Positions 26,933 to 34,935 of a stretch of DNA of 64,000 nt are shown here, piece after piece. Source of the DNA: Acidobacteriota bacterium (GTDB taxonomy: Bacteria > Acidobacteriota > Blastocatellia > Pyrinomonadales > Pyrinomonadaceae); NCBI GenBank assembly GCA_016718135.1, contig JADKEF010000006.1, positions 1 to 64,000 of the forward strand, read 5' to 3'. Made by a program: the position numbers and the translations under genes. The notes beneath the pieces are model-generated. The model did not search any database. It had not been told where the DNA came from and was given only the letters and a program-made list of their open reading frames with translations. Numbering within the stretch: the first letter of the stretch is position 1; each line of letters opens with the position of its first letter.

Positions 26933-27421
26933 ATGTCGGAATATAACGTCTTTGACTATGTGCCGCTCGCGATCATGTTTTTGGTCGCGGCCGGGTTTGG
27001 CGCGAGCCAATTGCTGATCACACAGTTGATCGGCCCGCGCAAGCGCACGGCTACCAAATTAATGCCGTATGAGTGCGGCAAGGACCCCGTCGGCGGTGCA
27101 CGTGATAAGTTTTCTATCAAGTTTTATACGGTAGCCGTCATCTTCTTATTGTTCGATATCGAAGTTTTATTCATCATTCCGTTCGCTGTTGCCTTTAAAA
27201 GTTTGATCGCGGCCGAGGCAAGTTCGGGAGTGTATTACGGCACGATAGCTTTTATCGAGATCATGGTGTTTATTGCGACCTTGATCGTCGGATACTTATA
27301 TGTCTGGAAGAAAGGCACCTTCGATTGGGGCATGCAGGCACGTGCCGAAGCCCGCGAAGAGGCCAAGATAATGGCCAAACAGCGTCGGGAAGAGCATGCG
27401 GCAATTAAACTGGCCGCCTAA
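26933..27421 (+). CDS. nuoA: NADH-quinone oxidoreductase subunit A
   Basis: A 162-residue membrane subunit of complex I with three hydrophobic helices. The family motif YECGKDPVGGARDKFSIKFY lies between helices 1 and 2, and FDIEVLFI follows in helix 2. A charged C-terminal extension (about 40 residues) is longer than in Escherichia coli. The frame opens 19 codons earlier, but the ATG at 26933 has GAGG upstream and gives the expected N terminus. First gene of the nuo operon. Confidence 0.95.
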   Translation: MSEYNVFDYVPLAIMFLVAAGFGASQLLITQLIGPRKRTATKLMPYECGKDPVGGARDKFSIKFYTVAVIFLLFDIEVLFIIPFAVAFKSLIAAEASSGVYYGTIAFIEIMVFIATLIVGYLYVWKKGTFDWGMQARAEAREEAKIMAKQRREEHAAIKLAA

Positions 27422-27488
27422 GTTCAGAGTGCAAGCTTTAGCTTGTATCTGACTTGAAAGAGAACAGGCTAAAGCTTGCACTCTGAAC
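27422..27488. repeat. Palindromic intergenic element, full copy (nuoA-nuoB)
   Basis: The arms at 27422-27442 and 27468-27488 are perfect 21-bp inverted repeats beginning GTTCAGAGTGCAAGC, with a 25-base centre. The element fills the whole nuoA-nuoB gap and ends six bases before the nuoB ATG. A shortened copy precedes nuoD at 29071. Confidence 0.9.
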
Positions 27489-27494
27489 ATTTTT

Positions 27495-28142
27495 ATGGGA
27501 CTTGAGAACACAATCTTCGAATCGCTTCCCGATGTCGTGACCGTCAAGCTCGACGCTGTCGTCAATTGGGCACGCAAATCGAGCCTTTGGCCCGCGACCT
27601 TCGGCCTTGCTTGCTGCGCGATCGAGATGATGAATACCGTTTCGGCCCGCAATGACCTTTCGAGATTTGGTGCAGAGACATTTAGAGCTTCGCCGCGTCA
27701 GGCTGACGTAATGATCGTGTCCGGACGCGTATCGCGAAAAATGGCTCCGGTCCTTCGGAGAATTTACGATCAAATGCCGGAACCCAAATGGGTTATCTCG
27801 ATGGGAGCATGTGCTACGTCGGGCGGTGTGTTTGATAATTACGCGATCGTCCAGGGCGTAGATAAGATCGTGCCGGTCGATGTTTACGTTCCCGGCTGTC
27901 CGCCGCGACCGGAAATGCTGGTTCACGCGATCACGATGCTTCAGGAAAAGATCATGAAGGAATCGGTCAAAGATCGCCGCGACACATACGAACCCGAGTC
28001 ACGCGTCTCGATCGTTCCGGGAACGCTGCCGGTCACCGAAGGAACAGCCCTCGAGAGAGAACTGGAAACCGAAGTCGCCGCCGGCGAGACCTCGCGACCG
28101 TACTCAGTGCCGTCGAAGCACGAGCGTCGAAGATCGTCATAA
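27495..28142 (+). CDS. nuoB: NADH-quinone oxidoreductase subunit B
   Basis: A 215-residue peripheral-arm subunit that holds iron-sulfur cluster N2, the electron donor to quinone. Ligands are visible in LACCAIEMM, SMGACAT and PGCPPRPE. The C-terminal ~40 residues are an extension of unknown use. It has no Shine-Dalgarno site: a repeat element ends six bases before the ATG. Its TAA overlaps the next gene's ATG by one base. Confidence 0.95.
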   Translation: MGLENTIFESLPDVVTVKLDAVVNWARKSSLWPATFGLACCAIEMMNTVSARNDLSRFGAETFRASPRQADVMIVSGRVSRKMAPVLRRIYDQMPEPKWVISMGACATSGGVFDNYAIVQGVDKIVPVDVYVPGCPPRPEMLVHAITMLQEKIMKESVKDRRDTYEPESRVSIVPGTLPVTEGTALERELETEVAAGETSRPYSVPSKHERRRSS

Positions 28143-28582
28143 TGAAAAAGAGCGTCCTTGTAGCCATCTTGCTCTTCATTCTTGCCGGTTCGGTCACAGC
28201 CGTAAGTGCTCAGGCCAAACGGCTCTGGACGTCACCGAAAGCCGGAATATGGCGCGTCAACGCCACGGACGAGGAAAAGGAAGTTTGGTACGGCAGAATG
28301 ACGCTGACGAGAAAAACTAACGGCAAGTATCGCGGTTATTTCTATTGGATCTCGTCCGACAAGACAACATCGGGCCGCGAGTATTTTAACGGTAGTTTTG
28401 ACAGAAAGACTGGCAAGTTACTATTGAAAGCTTACGCCGTCAAAAACATCAAGGGCGAGCTGGGCATCGGAAACTACCTGGCAGCAGTAAATAAACGCGG
28501 CAGAAATATACCTCACGGTAAGTGGTCAGGCGGCGAAAGTATTCCGGGAATTTGGTCGGCCGTGTGGTTGAAAGCCAGATAA
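28142..28582 (+). CDS. Small exported protein of unknown function inside the nuo operon
   Basis: A 146-residue protein with a signal peptide (about 1-24, ending VSAQA). The mature part is beta-rich with repeated G-x-Y/W patterns (GKYRGYFYW, GIWSAVWLKAR) and looks like a small barrel or lipocalin-like fold. I do not recognise the family. It is coupled to nuoB by a TAATG overlap and precedes nuoC by 10 bases, so it is made with complex I. Confidence 0.75.
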   Translation: MKKSVLVAILLFILAGSVTAVSAQAKRLWTSPKAGIWRVNATDEEKEVWYGRMTLTRKTNGKYRGYFYWISSDKTTSGREYFNGSFDRKTGKLLLKAYAVKNIKGELGIGNYLAAVNKRGRNIPHGKWSGGESIPGIWSAVWLKAR

Positions 28583-28592
28583 GAGATTTTGC

Positions 28593-29069
28593 ATGTCAAC
28601 TTTATTGGAGTTCGTAGACAAATTAAAGGAAAAGAATGAGGCGTGGGTAGCCTCCGTCGTCGAAGCCTACGGGGAAGTAACCGTATTCGTCCCGGCGGGA
28701 TCGATCGTCGACGTCTGTCGCTCTCTAAAAGAAGAGCATGGTTTCGACATGTTGGCCGACCTCTGCGGAGCCGACCGCGGCCCTGAAGAAGATCCGCGTT
28801 TTGAGGTCAACTATCACCTGTTCTCGACGACGCATTACCAACGTCTTCGTCTAAAGGTTTTGCTCGCCGAGGATGATGCCCACGTTCATACCGTAACGCA
28901 CCTCTGGAAAACGGCCGATTGGCATGAACGCGAGACTTACGACTTGGTCGGCGTAAAATTCGACGGCCATCCTGACCTGAGACGTATTTTGCTGCCGTCC
29001 GATTTCGATGGCCATGCATTAAGAAAGGATTATCCGCTCAGAGGTTATGAGCCGTACAGTTTGAATTAA
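28593..29069 (+). CDS. nuoC: NADH-quinone oxidoreductase subunit C
   Basis: A 158-residue peripheral-arm subunit. The family signature is clear near the C terminus: WHERETYDLVGVKFDGHPDL, RRILLPSDFDGHALRKDYPL. It is separate from nuoD, unlike the fused NuoCD of enterobacteria. It carries no cofactors and stabilises the quinone-site module. Confidence 0.95.
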   Translation: MSTLLEFVDKLKEKNEAWVASVVEAYGEVTVFVPAGSIVDVCRSLKEEHGFDMLADLCGADRGPEEDPRFEVNYHLFSTTHYQRLRLKVLLAEDDAHVHTVTHLWKTADWHERETYDLVGVKFDGHPDLRRILLPSDFDGHALRKDYPLRGYEPYSLN

Positions 29070-29070
29070 A

Positions 29071-29109
29071 GTTCAGAGTTCGAAACAAGCTAAAGCTTGC
29101 ACTCTGAAC
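29071..29109. repeat. Palindromic intergenic element, shortened copy (nuoC-nuoD)
   Basis: The right half, CTAAAGCTTGCACTCTGAAC, is identical to the element at 27422-27488. The left arm is reduced to GTTCAGAG. It ends nine bases before the nuoD ATG and fills the gap. Confidence 0.85.
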
Positions 29110-29118
29110 AATATATTT

Positions 29119-30336
29119 ATGGCAACTGCCGTACAAAACATAAATTCTCCCGAAGTTCTCGACAGCGCTCTCGAATCGCAGATGACCCTGTCGATGGGAC
29201 CGCAGCATCCGTCAACGCACGGTGTTCTGCGTCTTGACCTGCGACTCGACGGCGAGATGGTAATTAAGGCCATTCCTGACATCGGCTATCTCCACACAGG
29301 GATGGAGAAGCTTTTCGAATACAAGAAATATCAGCAGGGCATCGTCATCACCGACCGGATGGATTATCTCAATCCGCTCGGCAACAATCTCGCGTATGTG
29401 ATGGCTGCTGAGAAACTTCTCGGACTGGAAATTCCCGAGCGAGCTCAGGTTATTCGCGTGCTAATGTGCGAACTTCAGCGTATCGCCTCGCACATGGTCT
29501 GGTTTGGCACATCGTGTCTCGACATGGGAGCGATGACGCCTTTTTGGTTTACTTTTAAGGAACGCGAGAAGATCCTCAACCTTATCGAATCGGCCTCGGG
29601 CGGCCGCATGACGCCGAGCTATTTCCGCATCGGCGGCCTGATGATGGACCTGCCGGCGGGGTTTGAGAATCGCGTCAATCAGTTTTTGCGTGACTTCCCT
29701 GACGCTCTCGAAACCTTTGACACCCTCATCACCGGCAACACTATTTGGCACAGCCGCACGAAAGGCGTCGGCATTATTTCGAAGGAAGATGCGATCGATT
29801 GGGGCTTGACCGGGCCTTCATTGAGAGGTAGCGGCGTGGATCTCGATCTGCGTAAAGTCAACCCTTACTCAGGTTACGAGACGTACGATTTTGACATCCC
29901 GACCGAGCCTGATGGCGATGTGTGGTCGCGGTTCAAGGTGCGGATGCGTGAATTGACCGAAAGCTACAAGATCGTTCGCCAGGCTCTCGAAAGACTAAAG
30001 CCCGGCCCGATCAAAGCCGATGCTCCGAAGATCGTTCTGCCCGATCGCGACGATATGCGTAAGCATATGGATTCGCTGATCCACCATTTCCTGATCGTCG
30101 CCGAGGGCTTCAACGTACCCGCAGGCGAGGTTTACATGGCGATCGAGGCCTCAAAAGGCGAACTCGGCGTCTACATGAAATCCAACGGCGGCCCCAAACC
30201 CGAACGCGTCCACTTCCGCGGGCCTTCGTTTGTGAATTTGTCTGCACTACCCGTCATGAGCGAGGGCGAGATGATCGCGGATGTGGTGGCCATCATTGGG
30301 TCTCTGGATATTGTTTTGGGGGAAATCGATAGGTAG
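29119..30336 (+). CDS. nuoD: NADH-quinone oxidoreductase subunit D
   Basis: A 405-residue 49-kDa-type subunit, forming the quinone pocket with NuoB. Family segments: MSMGPQHPSTHGV-type loop (LSMGPQHPSTHGVLRL, about 26) with the quinone-pocket His, GYLHTGMEK, and the C terminus IGSLDIVLGEIDR. No Shine-Dalgarno site: the palindromic spacer element ends nine bases upstream. Confidence 0.96.
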   Translation: MATAVQNINSPEVLDSALESQMTLSMGPQHPSTHGVLRLDLRLDGEMVIKAIPDIGYLHTGMEKLFEYKKYQQGIVITDRMDYLNPLGNNLAYVMAAEKLLGLEIPERAQVIRVLMCELQRIASHMVWFGTSCLDMGAMTPFWFTFKEREKILNLIESASGGRMTPSYFRIGGLMMDLPAGFENRVNQFLRDFPDALETFDTLITGNTIWHSRTKGVGIISKEDAIDWGLTGPSLRGSGVDLDLRKVNPYSGYETYDFDIPTEPDGDVWSRFKVRMRELTESYKIVRQALERLKPGPIKADAPKIVLPDRDDMRKHMDSLIHHFLIVAEGFNVPAGEVYMAIEASKGELGVYMKSNGGPKPERVHFRGPSFVNLSALPVMSEGEMIADVVAIIGSLDIVLGEIDR

Positions 30337-30347
30337 AAAGGAAGTTC

Positions 30348-30635
30348 ATGGCTGAAGCACTCGACGACGATTTCAAAGCGGAAATGTTGGACTTTAAAGC
30401 CCAGATGTTGCGTTTTGTTAAAGTTACGGAGCAGAAATTTGATGGTCTGGCTTCTGATGTTCGTGACAACTCATTTCGGATCGATAAGGTTGAGCAGAAA
30501 CTTGGCCAAAGAATTGATGACTTAGATCGAAAACTCTCAGCCAAGCTTGATCAAGTGGCTGAGAAGGTTGTGGATCATGAGAAGCGGCTTCGGTCAATCG
30601 AAAGCGACGCAACGACAAGCCCGACAATCAATTAG
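30348..30635 (+). CDS. Small coiled-coil protein of unknown function
   Basis: A 95-residue, highly charged helical protein with heptad patterns (about 20-85: FKAQMLRFVKVTEQKFDGL, then VEQKLGQRIDDLDRKL). No membrane segment or signal. It has an AAGGA-type ribosome site and lies between nuoD and nuoE in the operon. It could be a structural or assembly helper, but nothing in the sequence shows this. Confidence 0.65.
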   Translation: MAEALDDDFKAEMLDFKAQMLRFVKVTEQKFDGLASDVRDNSFRIDKVEQKLGQRIDDLDRKLSAKLDQVAEKVVDHEKRLRSIESDATTSPTIN

Positions 30636-30649
30636 TTCAGATTGGAATA

Positions 30650-31183
30650 ATGGCAGCAGCAACACCTACAAGTTACACCGATAAAATACTCGTCACGGGC
30701 GAGGTGGCGGAGTTTTCGCCAGCGGTCATCGAAGAGATGAAGGCTCATGTCGCGAAGTATCCGGCGGACCGGACGCGGTCGGCATTGATCCCGCTCTTGT
30801 TTGTCATTCAGCGTGAACGCGGCGGTTGGCTCGATAATCCCGGCATCAACTTTTTGGCTCAGTTTTTGAATTTAGAGGTGACGGACGTTTGGGAAACGGC
30901 GACGTTTTACTCGATGTTCAATCTCAGACCCGTCGGTCGACATCACATCCAGATCTGCAAAACGCTTTCGTGCAAGATCATGGGCGAGCCGGAGATCACC
31001 GATCACATCTGCTCAAAGCTCGGCATTCATCCCGGCGAGACAACCGAAGACGGTAAATACACCGTCACCATGGTCGAATGCCTCGGCAGTTGCGGCACCG
31101 CACCGATGATGCAGATCGGGTTCGATTATCATGAAGACCTAACGGTGGAAAAGGTCGATAAGATCCTTGCGGATTGTAAATAG
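30650..31183 (+). CDS. nuoE: NADH-quinone oxidoreductase subunit E
   Basis: A 177-residue thioredoxin-like [2Fe-2S] subunit holding cluster N1a. The four Cys ligands are in ICKTLSC and ECLGSC, in the order C-x4-C and C-x3-C. It works with NuoF in NADH oxidation. GGA lies upstream of the ATG, and the stop is two bases before the next gene. Confidence 0.95.
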   Translation: MAAATPTSYTDKILVTGEVAEFSPAVIEEMKAHVAKYPADRTRSALIPLLFVIQRERGGWLDNPGINFLAQFLNLEVTDVWETATFYSMFNLRPVGRHHIQICKTLSCKIMGEPEITDHICSKLGIHPGETTEDGKYTVTMVECLGSCGTAPMMQIGFDYHEDLTVEKVDKILADCK

Positions 31184-31185
31184 CT

Positions 31186-31578
31186 ATGACAAACGGCGAG
31201 ATCATCAAAGGATTGTACGAAGCATTTGCGACCGGTAATGTTCCGGCGGTGCTTGGGGCGTTTGACGAGAACATCTCGTGGACCGAGGCAGAAGGGTTTA
31301 TGTACGCGGGCACCTATGATGGGCCGAATGGAGTGCTCGGCGGCGTTTTCATGAAGCTCGCGACCGAGTGGAAAAGTTTCTCGGTCAAGGCCGAAAAGAT
31401 CGTAGACGGAAACGACGGGAACGTCGTCGTGATCGGCACTGAAGGCGGAAAGTATTTGAAGACCGGCAAGACGTCGGTCGTACCGTGCGTCCACGAATGG
31501 GTGCTGAGCGACGGCAAGGTAACATTCTTCAGACAGCACCTCGATACGCTTGTGATGGCACGGGAACTCGGGCTCTAG
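31186..31578 (+). CDS. SnoaL/NTF2-like protein inside the nuo operon
   Basis: A 130-residue cytoplasmic NTF2-fold protein: EIIKGLYEAFATGNVPAVLGAF, then a FRQHLDTL ending strand. No signal peptide. Members act as small-molecule-binding enzymes or have unknown roles. It sits two bases after nuoE and just before nuoF, so it is co-expressed with complex I, but no functional link is known. Confidence 0.82.
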   Translation: MTNGEIIKGLYEAFATGNVPAVLGAFDENISWTEAEGFMYAGTYDGPNGVLGGVFMKLATEWKSFSVKAEKIVDGNDGNVVVIGTEGGKYLKTGKTSVVPCVHEWVLSDGKVTFFRQHLDTLVMARELGL

Positions 31579-31587
31579 TTGGGTAAT

Positions 31588-32895
31588 ATGGAGATCAAAG
31601 CAATAGGCTGCGAGCCGCTTTCATTGAGACGGGTGTTCATCAAGGATGGCCATACGCTCGACGTCTATAAAAAAGACGGCGGTTACAAATCGCTTGAAAA
31701 AGCTCTCGGGATGACGCAGGATGCGATCATTCAAGAGGTCAAGGACTCGGCCTTGCGTGGTCGCGGCGGTGCTGGTTTTCCGTCTGGAATGAAGTGGTCT
31801 TTTGTCCCTCGCGACTCGCCTAAGCCTAAGTATATTGTCTGCAACGCCGACGAATCCGAGCCAGGATCGTTCAAAGACCGCTATTTGATGGAGTACGATC
31901 CGCATGCCCTGATCGAAGGGATGATCATCGCGGGCTACACGCTCGGATCGAAAACGGGCTATGTCTATGGACGCGGCGAGTATCGTTATCTGCTCGATAT
32001 AATGGACGTCGCGATTGCGGAAGCTCGCGAAGCCGGCCTCTTGGGCAAGAACATTCTTGGATCGGGCCTCGATTTTGACCTGCACACGCATACAGGTGCG
32101 GGAGCTTACATTTGCGGCGAAGAGACGGCATTGTTAAGTTCTCTTGAGGGCTATCGCGGCCATCCGCGAATGAAACCGCCGTTCCCAGCTATCGAAGGCC
32201 TTTATGCATGTCCGACGATCGTCAACAATGTCGAGACGTTGACCAGCATTCCGCAGATCATCGAAATGGGCGGCATCGCATGGCGTGATCTCGGCACTGA
32301 GAAGTCGGGTGGAACCAAGCTTTGGTCGATCAGCGGGCACGTCAAGAAACCGGGTGTCTATGAACTCCCGATGGGCTATGCCGACATGGAAAAGTTCATC
32401 ATGGAAGACTGCGGCGGCATGCTTCGCAATAATAAACTCAAAGCCGTAATTCCAGGCGGCTCAAGCGTTTACATCATGAACGCCGGCCAGATCGTCGGCC
32501 AAAACGTGACCTTGGATTATGAAGGCCTCGTCGCGGCGGGCTCGATGCTCGGCACGGGCGGCATGATGGTGATGGACGAGACCGTCGACATCATGGAAAC
32601 GACCAAGAATCTGACAGAGTTCTACAAGCACGAAAGCTGCGGCTGGTGTACGCCTTGTCGCGAGGGCACGGATTGGCTCGTCAAGATCTTCAACCGCATC
32701 TCGATCGGGGAAGGAAAGCCTGAGGATGCTCAGTTGATGCTCGATATCTGCGACAACATTGAGGGCAAATCATTTTGCCCTCTGGGTGACGCAGCAGCGT
32801 GGCCGATACAGTCGGCGATCAAGCAGTTTCCGGGCGATTTTAAGAAATGGCTCGTTGATAACGTAAAAACAAACGGCGTAGCTCCGAATGTATAG
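31588..32895 (+). CDS. nuoF: NADH-quinone oxidoreductase subunit F
   Basis: A 435-residue NADH-binding flavoprotein. Visible: the glycine-rich GRGGAGFPSGMKW (FMN/NADH), CNADESEPGSFKDR, GAGAYICGEETALL, and the N3 [4Fe-4S] ligands in ESCGWCTPCREG with a fourth Cys in SFCPLGD. A TTG at 31579 opens the frame directly after the previous stop, but the ATG at 31588 is preferred. Core of the NADH dehydrogenase module with NuoE and NuoG. Confidence 0.96.
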   Translation: MEIKAIGCEPLSLRRVFIKDGHTLDVYKKDGGYKSLEKALGMTQDAIIQEVKDSALRGRGGAGFPSGMKWSFVPRDSPKPKYIVCNADESEPGSFKDRYLMEYDPHALIEGMIIAGYTLGSKTGYVYGRGEYRYLLDIMDVAIAEAREAGLLGKNILGSGLDFDLHTHTGAGAYICGEETALLSSLEGYRGHPRMKPPFPAIEGLYACPTIVNNVETLTSIPQIIEMGGIAWRDLGTEKSGGTKLWSISGHVKKPGVYELPMGYADMEKFIMEDCGGMLRNNKLKAVIPGGSSVYIMNAGQIVGQNVTLDYEGLVAAGSMLGTGGMMVMDETVDIMETTKNLTEFYKHESCGWCTPCREGTDWLVKIFNRISIGEGKPEDAQLMLDICDNIEGKSFCPLGDAAAWPIQSAIKQFPGDFKKWLVDNVKTNGVAPNV

Positions 32896-34278
32896 ATGAC
32901 AGTTAGAAGCACAGCAAAATTTACTCTCCGCATCGGCCTTCTGATGGCGGTTTGCTGTGCCTCGCTCTTCGCACAGGGCAAGAATCCGTTGATACTGATA
33001 CCTGGCCTTTCCGGATCCGAGCTGGTGAATAGATCGACCGGCGAAAAGATATGGTTTCGTGCCGTCAAATCGAAATCGGAAGATCTTCGGCTGCCGCTAT
33101 CGACAAACATTGACAAGGTCCGTGACGACATAGTTCCCGGCGACGTTCTCAGGACCGTTAAGATCGGCCCGGTTGCCGTTACCGACGTTTACGGCGGCTT
33201 TGTCCGTGCGATGGAAATGCGTGGCGGCTACCACGAGGAAAAGTGGGAAACTCCATCCGAATATGGCGATCAGGATTCACTCTACGTTTTCCCATATGAT
33301 TGGCGGCTCGACAATGTCGAGAACGCCCGGAGACTGGTTTCAAGCGTCGAATTGCTCAAGAAAAAGCTCGACAAGCCGAATCTGAAGTTCGACATAGTAG
33401 CTCATTCGCTCGGAGGCATCATTTCGCGATACGCTGTTATGTACGGTGACGCGGAACTACCTGCGGGCAGCAAGAAGTTGACGCCAACCTGGGTTGGAGC
33501 GAAGCATTTCGACAAAGTCATTCTCCTCGGCACTCCGAATGAAGGCTCGGCAAATTCGCTTGGTGCATTATTGAACGGCTACACGATCGGGGGTTTCCGC
33601 ATCGATCTTCCGTTCCTTGAGGATACTTCTAAATTTACGGTTTTTACGATCCCGTCGGCGTATCAACTGCTTCCGGCACCGGGAACGCTTCGTTTACTGA
33701 ACGATAAACTCGACCCGATCGAGGTCGACCTCTACGACACGAAAATTTGGTCTAAATACGGGTGGAATCCGGTTGACGATAAGGGGTTTGCCGACAAATT
33801 TGGCGAAGACGAACGTAAGATCGCACCGCAGTTCTTCGCGGGGCAGTTGGCCCGGGCAAAACGCCTCCACGAGGCACTTGCCGCCTCACGTGGAAAATCG
33901 GGCGGCGTCACGTTTCAAGTAATTGGCTCGGATTGCAGAGCGGCCATTAATTCGGTTGTTCTTTATCGCGACCGCGAGTCAGATAGCTGGAGAACGGTAT
34001 TTCGGCCGAAAGGTTTTGTCCGGAACGACGGGACGAAAGTTAGTGACAGCGACCTTAGGGACGCCATGACGACGCCCGGGGATGGGGTCGTTTCTACCCG
34101 ATCGCTGGAGGCGTCGACGCAATCGGAAAATGCTGGTGTGCGTTCAATAATGGATTCCGGAGCACCTAAATACGTGTGCGAGGAGCACAGCAGGCTCGCG
34201 GCAAATAGCCGGATCCAAGATCAAATTATAAAATTTCTGGATACAAAGACCGCAATAGCAAATCAAAAGGACAAGTAG
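32896..34278 (+). CDS. Exported LCAT/lipase-like acyltransferase or hydrolase
   Basis: A 460-residue protein with a signal peptide (about 1-28, CCASLFAQG). The alpha/beta hydrolase fold is of the lecithin:cholesterol acyltransferase type: LILIPGLSGSEL, FPYDWRLDN, and nucleophile elbow AHSLGG (about 170). It probably acts on lipid esters outside the cytoplasm. The ATG follows the nuoF stop directly with no gap, so it is translated with the nuo operon although it has no known role in complex I. Confidence 0.82.
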   Translation: MTVRSTAKFTLRIGLLMAVCCASLFAQGKNPLILIPGLSGSELVNRSTGEKIWFRAVKSKSEDLRLPLSTNIDKVRDDIVPGDVLRTVKIGPVAVTDVYGGFVRAMEMRGGYHEEKWETPSEYGDQDSLYVFPYDWRLDNVENARRLVSSVELLKKKLDKPNLKFDIVAHSLGGIISRYAVMYGDAELPAGSKKLTPTWVGAKHFDKVILLGTPNEGSANSLGALLNGYTIGGFRIDLPFLEDTSKFTVFTIPSAYQLLPAPGTLRLLNDKLDPIEVDLYDTKIWSKYGWNPVDDKGFADKFGEDERKIAPQFFAGQLARAKRLHEALAASRGKSGGVTFQVIGSDCRAAINSVVLYRDRESDSWRTVFRPKGFVRNDGTKVSDSDLRDAMTTPGDGVVSTRSLEASTQSENAGVRSIMDSGAPKYVCEEHSRLAANSRIQDQIIKFLDTKTAIANQKDK

Positions 34279-34286
34279 GGTGAATT

Positions 34287-34427
34287 ATGGGAAAAGGTGA
34301 TAAAAGAACACGTCGAGGCAAGATTTTTGCCGGAAGCTTTGGAAAAACACGTCCTAAGCACAGGACTCCGGCATTCGTGGCTCCGACAGCAGAAAAACCT
34401 TCGAAGAAGACGAAGTCGAAGGAATAG
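34287..34427 (+). CDS. 30S ribosomal protein bTHX (Thx)
   Basis: A 46-residue, strongly basic protein starting MGKGDKRTRRGKIFAGSFGK. This is the characteristic N terminus of the Thx peptide that sits at the top of the 30S head in Thermus and some other bacteria. A Lys/Thr/Pro-rich tail of about 20 residues is longer than in Thermus. TAGGGTG before the ATG can serve as ribosome site. It lies between the LCAT-like gene and the DUF1579-like gene within the nuo operon. Confidence 0.85.
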   Translation: MGKGDKRTRRGKIFAGSFGKTRPKHRTPAFVAPTAEKPSKKTKSKE

Positions 34428-34433
34428 CTTGAG

Positions 34434-34919
34434 ATGAAATTTGCCGAGTCAAAAGAAGGCGGCATCCATGCAAAGCTTGGAAAATTGGCCGGCGAATGGT
34501 CTGGGATGACCACGACGTGGTTCGAGCCTGACGTTGTCGCGGACGAATCGCCGATGACGGGCAAGATGACGTCGATCCTTGACGGGCGTTTTGTCCTGTA
34601 CGAATACAAAGGCGAGATGACGGGAAAGCCTTTCGAAGGGCTGACCATTTTCGGCTTTGATCTCGCTACGAACAAGTTCCAGGCAGCTTGGGTCGATAGC
34701 TTTCATATGTCGACGGCAATAATGTTGTCCGAAGGTGATGTAGGTGAGAAACTATCCGTTTTTGGAACGTATTTCACAGGAGCGGAAACTCCGCGTTGGG
34801 GCTGGCGAACTGAAATTGATATCGTTGATGACAACAACATTTTGATCACGGCATTTAATGTCTCGCCCGAGGGCGAAGAAGCGAAGGCGACCGAGACGCG
34901 GTATTCGCGGATCGTTTGA
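34434..34919 (+). CDS. DUF1579-like protein
   Basis: A 161-residue soluble protein. The pattern KLGKLAGEWSGMTTTWFEPD, GRFVLYEYKGEMTGKPFEGLTIFGFD, AWVDSFHM is that of the DUF1579 family, a lipocalin-like beta barrel of unknown function. No signal peptide. It lies seven bases after the bTHX gene and 16 before nuoG. Confidence 0.8.
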   Translation: MKFAESKEGGIHAKLGKLAGEWSGMTTTWFEPDVVADESPMTGKMTSILDGRFVLYEYKGEMTGKPFEGLTIFGFDLATNKFQAAWVDSFHMSTAIMLSEGDVGEKLSVFGTYFTGAETPRWGWRTEIDIVDDNNILITAFNVSPEGEEAKATETRYSRIV

Positions 34920-34935
34920 TCGCGGAACAGGTTTA

